This document shows positions 1-5,242 of a stretch of DNA of 6,920 nucleotides, piece by piece. The stretch spans positions 1-6,920 of the forward strand of contig JAHHLF010000167.1 of NCBI GenBank assembly GCA_018679315.1. Reading direction: 5' to 3'. This stretch comes from Bacteroidia bacterium (lineage in GTDB: Bacteria > Bacteroidota > Bacteroidia > Flavobacteriales > Flavobacteriaceae). Each line of letters opens with the position of its first letter. Positions within the stretch are counted from its first letter, which is position 1. The notes under the pieces were generated by a model, which saw only the letters and a program-made list of their open reading frames with translations, was not told the DNA's origin and did not search any database. A program made the translations under genes and the position numbers.

Positions 1-405
1 TATCTACACAAGCCAATCACTTTGGCGCGTTTCGATGCCTCGGTAAAGCGTGCAGTAAGCAAGTATGAGCAAATACACAAGGTAAACGAAGATGAGGAGC
101 ATATTTTCGTAAAGAGCAATCTCAAGAAAAGAAAAGTAATTCTTAACGAAATAAAGTGGATAGAAGCCCTTGGAGACTACATTAAATTGGTAACGGATGA
201 AGCCAATATTGTGATCCTTTCTACCATGAAAGCTTTTGAGCAGCGATTACCGTCTGAAAAATTTCTCCGGATCCACAAATCTTATATTGTGAACCTGGAA
301 AAAATTGAACGCTTTAACAGCAAAAATGTTGAAGTGAGTGGACGATCGATCCCGCTTAGTCGCAACAAGAAAACGGAGCTCGCAGAGGCATTGAATAATG
401 TCTAA
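1..405 (+). CDS. LytTR-family response regulator, C-terminal part (5' truncated by window)
   Basis: This is the last 134 codons of a two-component response regulator that would bind DNA and control transcription. The frame is open from base 1, so the gene begins outside the window. Visible residues 1-22 are the end of a receiver (REC) domain: the YLHKPI strand and loop carries the conserved Lys-Pro pair (residues 4-5), followed by the last receiver helix. After a charged linker, a LytTR DNA-binding domain covers about residues 34-132. Its signatures are IEALGDYIKL (54-63), FLRIHKSYIVNL (88-99) and SIPLSRNKK (116-124). The phosphoacceptor Asp is not in view. LytTR regulators usually pair with a LytS-type histidine kinase, often encoded next door, but none is visible here. 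The TAA stop (403-405) directly abuts the stop of the convergent priA gene. The TTG at 22 is internal to the receiver domain and is not a start. Family assignment is firm; target genes are unknown. Confidence 0.93.
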   Translation, partial: YLHKPITLARFDASVKRAVSKYEQIHKVNEDEEHIFVKSNLKKRKVILNEIKWIEALGDYIKLVTDEANIVILSTMKAFEQRLPSEKFLRIHKSYIVNLEKIERFNSKNVEVSGRSIPLSRNKKTELAEALNNV

Positions 406-2859
406 TTAAATGTGATCTGCGTGATAGATCACGCGGATGCTTCGGTATTGGGAAATAGCATTAAAGGATCTTTGGATTCTTTTAATGCTATTTTTCGTTT
501 GTGCCATAGACACTTCCAATGGGATCTTTATGAGAATCTGATTTATATACTGATTTCTCAACCTGCTGATCAAAGGAGATTCAGGTCCTAGCACATTGCT
601 GCTAAATTCCTGTCTTAAAGACCGGGCAAACCAGGAAGACCCTTCCTGTACTCTTTGGTATTCCTTATGCTTGAATTCGATACGAATGATCCGAATAGCC
701 GGCGGATATCTGAATTGGGCTCTCTCTTTCATCTGCCTGTCAAACATGGCCTTATAATCTCCATGTAAAACCTGTTTTAATACAGGATGTGCGGGCTGAT
801 AAGTTTGAATGATCACCTGCCCTTGTTTTTTAGTGCGCCCTGCCCTGCCTGCTACTTGCATCAAAAGCTGATATCCCCTTTCATGTGATCTGTAATCAGG
901 GAAATTTAACAGCGTATCTGCATTCATGATCCCTACCAGGTTCACATGCCTGAAATCTAATCCTTTCGTTACCATTTGGGTGCCGACAAGGATATCAATA
1001 TCTCTCTTTTCAAAAGCCGTAATGATCTTTGAATAGCTGTGTTTTCCACGTGTCGTATCATAATCCATCCGCATTACGCGCGCATCGGGCAATAGCGCGC
1101 CCAATTCCGTTTCCACCTGTTCTGTTCCCAAACCTTTGGTATCTAAACTTTGATTCCCGCATGCCGCACAACCCACTTCAAGCGTTTCGTGATAGCCGCA
1201 ATAATGACAGCGCAATTCTCCACGGTATTGATGATAAGTAAGGCTTACATCACAATTTTGGCACTGCGGAATATGTCCGCAACTTGTACACTCCACAATT
1301 GGGGAATACCCCCGTCTATTTTGGAATAGAATGACTTGCTCCTTATTGGCCAAAGTTTCGCGAATAGACTCCAGCAGTGGTCTGGAGAAGTGCCCCTGAA
1401 TGATTTTCTTTCGATGTTGTTCTTTCAGATCCACGAGATGGATCTGTGGCATCAGAATCTCCTTGTAGCGATCCGGTATTTGGGCATAGCCGTATTTTCC
1501 GGTGATGTGATTGTTAAAGGAAGTAACACTAGGTGTCGCAGATCCTAAAACAATATGTGAACCCAAGGATTTAGCCAAAACCACAGCAGCATCACGACCA
1601 TGATACCTGGGAGCAGGGTCGAATTGTTTATAAGACGGGTCGTGTTCTTCATCCACAATGATCAGTCCCAGTTTTCGAAAGGGTAAAAACAAAGCAGAAC
1701 GGGTTCCCAGAATGACCTTCGTCTTTGGCGATTCCTGTAGCACATTATTCCATGTTTCCACTCTTTCATGGACCGTGTAACGCGAATGATAAACTGTGAT
1801 AGCTTCTCCAAAATGCTGCTGCAAACGAGTGATCAGTTGGGCTGTCAAGGCGATCTCAGGCACCATGTAAAGCACTTGTTCACCTTTGTTCAAGGCTTTC
1901 TGAGTCAGTTTAACATAGATCTCTGTCTTGCCGGATGCCGTCACTCCTTGGAGCAAGACTACTTTACCAGAATCAAGTTGGTCTTCGGTGTCGGACAGCG
2001 CCTGAGACTGTTGCTGATTCAAGTCAATATCCAACCTTGTTTGTACTTGCAGTTCAGTGTTAATCCTATCTTCCCTTACCTTCTTCTCTTCGAAAATCCC
2101 TTTGTCAAGTAAAGCTTTACGGACGGCTGCTGAAATACCGCTCGACTTTATAAGTTCAGATGAGGAGATCCACTCTTTTACCTGTCCGGCCAGCTGAAAA
2201 TATTGCATGACCAGGGCCTTTTGCTTTTCTGCTCTGGACAATTGTTCCAAGACCATGACCAGACCTTCATCTGTCTGATATTCAGGTAGTACTCTAATAT
2301 ATTTGACCCATTTTGGTCGATATCGTTCCTGTATTTTTTCCTGTATCTCGATCAATCCTTCTTCCATCATGGATTGGAGAACTGGCAATACGCCCTTGCG
2401 CTCTAAAATTCGCTGTATATCTCCTACTTTGAGCGAGCTATTATTCTGAAGGGCTTCGAGGATCAGGAATTGGTTGTCTGTCAATTCCCTTTCGTCTACC
2501 ATATCTTTTGCTACAGGCAGAATAACGGTCTCACTTTCCAACATAAATGCACCCGGAAGTGCAGTACGCATCACGTCGCCTAAAGTGCACATATAGTAAG
2601 ATGCGATCCATTGCCAGAATGCCAGGTGATCCTCAAAGACAATCGGGGCTTTGTCAAGAACCTGGTCAATGGGCCGTGCTTCATAGCCTTGAGGTGCATC
2701 TTCGTGAATGGAGTGGACAAGTGCTGTGTATAATTTAGAACGTTTAAAGGGGACAGCAATACGCATGCCCGGTTGCAAGATGCCGGCCTGATCCGCAGTA
2801 ACCGAATACGTATAGAGCTTGTCTAAAGCAAGAGGCAAAATGACGTCAACATAGGGCAT
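406..2859 (-). CDS. priA: Primosomal replication restart helicase PriA
   Basis: PriA is a 3'-to-5' superfamily 2 DNA helicase that recognises abandoned replication forks and loads the primosome so that DnaB can be reloaded. The 817-aa product is full length for Bacteroidota PriA. Residues 1-105 form the DNA 3'-end-binding domain. Walker A is GVTASGKT (305-312), the DEAH-type box is DEEH (403-406), motif III is GSATPS (439-444), motif V is VGTQMVTKGLDF (625-636) and motif VI is QVAGRAGR (668-675). The aromatic-rich loop follows the DEEH box (407-423). Eight zinc-binding cysteines sit at 524, 527, 533, 536, 551, 554, 564 and 567, inserted in the second helicase lobe as in the family. All key residues are present. 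The ATG at 2859-2857 matches the usual PriA N-terminus and lies 8 nt after the yihY stop, so priA is probably the last gene of the nadC-yihY-priA operon. Its own stop touches the stop of the opposing LytTR gene. Confidence 0.98.
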   Translation of the reverse strand: MPYVDVILPLALDKLYTYSVTADQAGILQPGMRIAVPFKRSKLYTALVHSIHEDAPQGYEARPIDQVLDKAPIVFEDHLAFWQWIASYYMCTLGDVMRTALPGAFMLESETVILPVAKDMVDERELTDNQFLILEALQNNSSLKVGDIQRILERKGVLPVLQSMMEEGLIEIQEKIQERYRPKWVKYIRVLPEYQTDEGLVMVLEQLSRAEKQKALVMQYFQLAGQVKEWISSSELIKSSGISAAVRKALLDKGIFEEKKVREDRINTELQVQTRLDIDLNQQQSQALSDTEDQLDSGKVVLLQGVTASGKTEIYVKLTQKALNKGEQVLYMVPEIALTAQLITRLQQHFGEAITVYHSRYTVHERVETWNNVLQESPKTKVILGTRSALFLPFRKLGLIIVDEEHDPSYKQFDPAPRYHGRDAAVVLAKSLGSHIVLGSATPSVTSFNNHITGKYGYAQIPDRYKEILMPQIHLVDLKEQHRKKIIQGHFSRPLLESIRETLANKEQVILFQNRRGYSPIVECTSCGHIPQCQNCDVSLTYHQYRGELRCHYCGYHETLEVGCAACGNQSLDTKGLGTEQVETELGALLPDARVMRMDYDTTRGKHSYSKIITAFEKRDIDILVGTQMVTKGLDFRHVNLVGIMNADTLLNFPDYRSHERGYQLLMQVAGRAGRTKKQGQVIIQTYQPAHPVLKQVLHGDYKAMFDRQMKERAQFRYPPAIRIIRIEFKHKEYQRVQEGSSWFARSLRQEFSSNVLGPESPLISRLRNQYINQILIKIPLEVSMAQTKNSIKRIQRSFNAISQYRSIRVIYHADHI
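412..434. terminator. Overlapping inverted repeats at the abutting LytTR/priA gene ends (possible bidirectional terminator)
   Basis: Two perfect 7-bp inverted repeats overlap here and cannot form together. One pairs GTGATCT (412-418) with AGATCAC (426-432) around a 7-nt loop. The other pairs GCGTGAT (419-425) with ATCACGC (428-434) around 2 nt, in practice a 6-bp stem with a 4-nt or larger loop. They lie within the last codons of priA, just past the LytTR stop. Neither side has a run of T, so this is not a classic intrinsic terminator. Because the two genes leave no intergenic space, any termination signal must lie in coding sequence, and this is the only obvious candidate. Function is inferred. 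Confidence 0.3.
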
Positions 2860-2867
2860 AGGAAATC

Positions 2868-3824
2868 CTATTCATTTATTTTTTTACGCAGGGAATTCAA
2901 GGTCGCATTCAATTCAAATCCCAGTAGCAGAATATTGGCATTTATCCATATATAGACCATCAGGATGAGCAATCCCCCTATAGCCCCAAACAGCTCGTTA
3001 TATCGGGCGAATTTCTCAATGTAAATCCCGAAGAGATAAGAAGTCAACAAAAATAGCAAGGTGGAAATCAATGCTCCATAAGAAAAGAACTTTGCCTTTT
3101 TGCCTTCTGCAGTACCAAAGTAGTAGAGCGTTGCAGTGGTCAAATATGAGATGAGTATAAAGAAGAACACCTTGCCTCCCCTGGCCAAAAATATATCTGT
3201 TTTAGTCAAATCATAACCTTGTGTTGTAGCTGCCCATTCCCCTAAATACCCAAGAATATAGAATTCAAAGTAAACATACGCTACTGCACCAATGATCAAG
3301 GAAATTGACAGAATAAGCCCTACCATAAGCGCATAAGCGTATTGCTTGAAAGAATTTCGGGAAAACTCAATATGGTATGATTTTTCAAATCCCCCGAAAA
3401 TGGCATTCACACCACTCGTCATCAGGAATATGGAAATAATAAATGCAGACGATAAGAGCCCTCCACTTTTTTGACCCTTAATCTGATGGTAGATCTCTGC
3501 AAAATATTCGCCGGTTGCATCCGGTAGAAAGGATTCGAGAAATAAAAGGAACTGACTATCGAAATTTTCATTTCCAACACTTACATAAGGGATAAGGAAT
3601 GGGATCAAGGTGATCAGGAATATAAGTAAGGGGAAGATCGCCATAAACAAACTGAAAGCAATAGCGCTTGCTCTCGTACTTAGCGCCCCTTTAACTATCC
3701 CCTGTATGTACATCTTCACCAGATCGTACATGGAAAGCCCTTCAAAAGCTTTGAGTTTGATCTTTTTGAGAAGACCGAAAAACTGGCGAAACACAGGCAA
3801 TTTATTCAATTTGGCTTCGATCAT
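2868..3824 (-). CDS. YihY/BrkB-family inner-membrane protein
   Basis: A 318-aa integral membrane protein of the YihY/BrkB (UPF0761-like) family. The older name 'ribonuclease BN' for this family came from a misassignment in E. coli and should not be carried over; the molecular function is unsettled. A basic, amphipathic N-terminus of about 50 residues precedes roughly six hydrophobic segments, near 54-80, 121-143, 163-190, 217-238, 246-268 and 278-303. Family signatures are the RASAIAFSLFMAIFPLLIF-type first segment (51-69) and the C-terminal GAIGGLLILMVYIWINANI region (280-298) ending in GFELNA (302-307). The cytoplasmic tail is basic (SLRKKINE). There is no cleavable signal peptide. The ATG at 3824-3822 lies 2 nt after the nadC TAG, which suggests translational coupling, with an AAAGG-like stretch inside the end of nadC as the only possible ribosome-binding site. 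The priA start follows 8 nt after its stop. Family call is firm, role unknown. Confidence 0.93.
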   Translation of the reverse strand: MIEAKLNKLPVFRQFFGLLKKIKLKAFEGLSMYDLVKMYIQGIVKGALSTRASAIAFSLFMAIFPLLIFLITLIPFLIPYVSVGNENFDSQFLLFLESFLPDATGEYFAEIYHQIKGQKSGGLLSSAFIISIFLMTSGVNAIFGGFEKSYHIEFSRNSFKQYAYALMVGLILSISLIIGAVAYVYFEFYILGYLGEWAATTQGYDLTKTDIFLARGGKVFFFILISYLTTATLYYFGTAEGKKAKFFSYGALISTLLFLLTSYLFGIYIEKFARYNELFGAIGGLLILMVYIWINANILLLGFELNATLNSLRKKINE

Positions 3825-3826
3825 AT

Positions 3827-4684
3827 CTAGTAGGCCTTTAAGCTAAGGTCTTTGTTCTTAACCGAGTGGGTTAATGCTCCGCTGGAAATATAATCAACAC
3901 CGCATTCTGCATAGGCACGTAATGTATTCTCATTTATTCCGCCTGAAGATTCGGTCTGGCTTTTATTCCCAATAAGCGCGACAGCTTCTCGCGTATCCTC
4001 ATAACTAAAGTTATCGAGTAGTATTCTGTGAACCCCTTTTTCTTCGAGAATCTGAGCTACCTCATCTAAATTACGCGCTTCCACAATGATCTTCAGATCC
4101 CGGTCTTTTTCTTTTAAATAAGCCTGCGTTTTCCGAATGGCCTTGCTTATCCCTCCGGCAAAATCTATATGATTATCCTTCAGCATGATCATGTCATATA
4201 AGGCAAATCTGTGATTCTTCCCTCCCCCGATCTTGACCGCCCATTTTTCCAAAGCCCGAATGCCAGGTGTTGTTTTGCGTGTATCCAGGATCTGTGTTTT
4301 CGTTCCTTCTAACAGCGCGACATATTCCTGCGTCTTTGTGGCTATGGCGCTCATGCGTTGCATGGCATTCAATACAAGTCGCTCTGCTTTGAGTATACTC
4401 TGTGAGGAACCAAAAATTTGAAAGGCAATATCCCCGTACTTCACAGCTTCACCATCAGGTATAAGCACTTCCATTTTTAAGGTCGGATCTACGTAGGTAA
4501 ATACACGCCTGGCAAAATCCACGCCGGCAAGGATCCCTTCATCTTTAACCAGGAGATGTGCCCTGCCCTCAGCAGATTCAGGTATGCATGCCAAAGAACT
4601 ATGATCCCCATCCCCTACATCTTCCCGGATGGCATTTGCAATTATTATTTCAAGTTCTTCCTCGAATTTCTCAGCTGATATCAT
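3827..4684 (-). CDS. nadC: Nicotinate-nucleotide pyrophosphorylase (carboxylating), quinolinate phosphoribosyltransferase
   Basis: NadC converts quinolinate and phosphoribosyl pyrophosphate to nicotinate mononucleotide, CO2 and pyrophosphate, the third step of de novo NAD synthesis, in the cytoplasm. The product is 285 aa, the normal family length. Seen motifs are REDVGDGDHSS (20-30), ERLVLNAMQRMSAIAT (101-116), the substrate-binding block DTRKTTPGIRALEKWAV (134-150) with GGGKNHR (153-159) and MLKDNH (167-172), the catalytic-region Glu202, LLDN (222-225), ESSGGI (245-250) and VDYISSGALTHS (263-274). The usual SGIAT reads SAIAT here, a conservative change. The ATG at 4684-4682 is the only start codon after the in-frame TAG at 4705-4703. 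It has an A-rich leader and no Shine-Dalgarno sequence. It is the first gene of the nadC-yihY-priA run and is divergent from rlmH. The partner genes nadA and nadB are not in the window. Confidence 0.97.
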   Translation of the reverse strand: MISAEKFEEELEIIIANAIREDVGDGDHSSLACIPESAEGRAHLLVKDEGILAGVDFARRVFTYVDPTLKMEVLIPDGEAVKYGDIAFQIFGSSQSILKAERLVLNAMQRMSAIATKTQEYVALLEGTKTQILDTRKTTPGIRALEKWAVKIGGGKNHRFALYDMIMLKDNHIDFAGGISKAIRKTQAYLKEKDRDLKIIVEARNLDEVAQILEEKGVHRILLDNFSYEDTREAVALIGNKSQTESSGGINENTLRAYAECGVDYISSGALTHSVKNKDLSLKAY

Positions 4685-4711
4685 GCTTTTTATTAAACTA
4701 TGCTAAAGTAC

Positions 4712-4742
4712 TAAAAATAGGGTCCATTTAATGGCAGGCAAT
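4712..4742 (-). promoter_or_regulatory. Candidate Bacteroidota-type promoter for the nadC-yihY-priA operon
   Basis: Read on the minus strand, ATTG (4742-4739) is followed by 19 bp and then TATTTTTA (4719-4712). This matches the Bacteroidota vegetative pattern TTG/TTTG, 19-21 bp, TAnnTTTG with only the last base of the -7 box differing. Transcription would start around 4706-4708, giving a leader of about 20-25 nt before the nadC ATG. A second, weaker -7-like box, TACTTTAG, lies at 4710-4703 but has no matching -33 element. The call rests on consensus matching by eye. Confidence 0.4.
4724..4734. repeat. Short palindrome in the nadC/rlmH divergent promoter region
   Basis: CCATT-T-AATGG is a perfect 5-bp inverted repeat around one base. 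It lies between the two candidate promoters and overlaps the putative -33 element of rlmH and the spacer of the nadC promoter. It could be an operator, but it is short and AT-rich enough to occur by chance. No regulator can be named. Confidence 0.2.
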
Positions 4743-4757
4743 TATATCATACCTTTA
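4727..4757 (+). promoter_or_regulatory. Candidate promoter for rlmH, implying a very short or absent leader
   Basis: TTTA (4727-4730), a 19-bp spacer, then TACCTTTA (4750-4757) resembles the Bacteroidota TTTG-N19-TAnnTTTG promoter with one mismatch in each box. The -7 box ends only 4 nt before the rlmH ATG (4762), so if it is used the transcript would begin at or beside the start codon. That agrees with the absence of any Shine-Dalgarno sequence before rlmH. The assignment is inferred from spacing and consensus only. Confidence 0.33.
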
Positions 4758-4761
4758 ACAG

Positions 4762-5235
4762 ATGAAGCTTAAATTAATCGTTCTGGGTAAGACAGATAAG
4801 AAGGATTTACAAGGGCTGATCGAAGACTATGAGGCCCGTATACGCCATTATCTCCCTTTTGAAATAGAGGTGATCCCAGACATAAAAAGATCCAGGAATA
4901 GTTCCCAGGAGGAAGTTCGAAACATGGAAGGGAAGGCTATTCTTGATCGTGTGAAACCTTCCGATATTGTTTTTTTGTTCGATGAAAAAGGAAAACCCTA
5001 TTCATCACGAGGTTTTGCCAAGTTGCTGCAGAAACAAATGAATGCCGGACATAAGCAATGGATACTAGTTGTTGGCGGAGCATTCGGATTTAGTAAAGAA
5101 GTCTATAACAGGGCGCAAGGAAAGATCTCCCTGTCTGAAATGACCTTCTCCCATCAGATGGTACGCTTGTTAATTGTCGAGCAGCTATACAGGGCAAACA
5201 CGATCCTCAAAGGAGAACCCTATCACCACGATTGA
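4762..5235 (+). CDS. rlmH: 23S rRNA (pseudouridine1915-N3)-methyltransferase RlmH
   Basis: RlmH is a small SPOUT-class (alpha/beta-knot) methyltransferase that uses S-adenosylmethionine to make N3-methylpseudouridine at 23S position 1915 in helix 69, acting on assembled 70S ribosomes as a homodimer. At 157 aa it has the normal family length. Seen features are the N-terminal strand MKLKLIVLGK, LFDEKGKPYSS (72-82), the knot glycine loop VVGGAFGFS (103-111), SLSEMTFSHQMVRLLIVEQ (123-141) and the hallmark C-terminus YRANTILKGEPYHHD (143-157), whose Tyr-His-His tail is needed for activity in the family. The ATG at 4762 gives this standard N-terminus; no ribosome-binding site is visible upstream. 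The gene diverges from nadC and converges on the serA-like gene, with 7 nt between stop codons. Identification is firm from the motifs. Confidence 0.98.
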   Translation: MKLKLIVLGKTDKKDLQGLIEDYEARIRHYLPFEIEVIPDIKRSRNSSQEEVRNMEGKAILDRVKPSDIVFLFDEKGKPYSSRGFAKLLQKQMNAGHKQWILVVGGAFGFSKEVYNRAQGKISLSEMTFSHQMVRLLIVEQLYRANTILKGEPYHHD

Positions 5236-5242
5236 AGTGGTG
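5224..5242. terminator. Hairpin at the rlmH/serA convergent junction (candidate bidirectional terminator)
   Basis: CACCAC (5224-5229) pairs perfectly with GTGGTG (5237-5242) around a 7-nt loop that holds the rlmH TGA stop. The left arm consists of the two His codons of the RlmH C-terminal Tyr-His-His tail, and the right arm fills the space up to the serA stop at 5245-5243. The stem is GC-rich and symmetrical, so it would form in transcripts from either strand. Neither side has a proper T-tract, so the terminator role is inferred from position. Confidence 0.4.

Noticed and set aside
22..24. TTG as the start of the LytTR regulator
   Set aside because: The upstream in-frame codons encode the conserved receiver-domain YLHKPI motif, so the gene starts outside the window.
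1768..2112. A 114-codon open frame on the + strand opposite priA
   Set aside because: It lies wholly antisense to strongly conserved priA helicase codons, shows no recognisable domain or low-noise protein character, and is a shadow of the real gene.
2879..2885. Run of seven T at the end of the yihY-family gene as a terminator tail
   Set aside because: It is on the strand opposite to transcription of the operon, encodes Lys-Lys-Ile on the coding strand, and has no GC-rich stem before it.
3610..3846. A 78-codon + strand open frame opposite the yihY-family gene
   Set aside because: It is hydrophobic only because it mirrors a membrane-protein gene, and it has no supporting context.
4101..4118. 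Altered NadC motif or other sign of a decayed nadC
   Set aside because: The nadC reading frame is intact, and the SAIAT-for-SGIAT change elsewhere in it is conservative and probably typical of the clade; all other catalytic motifs are present.
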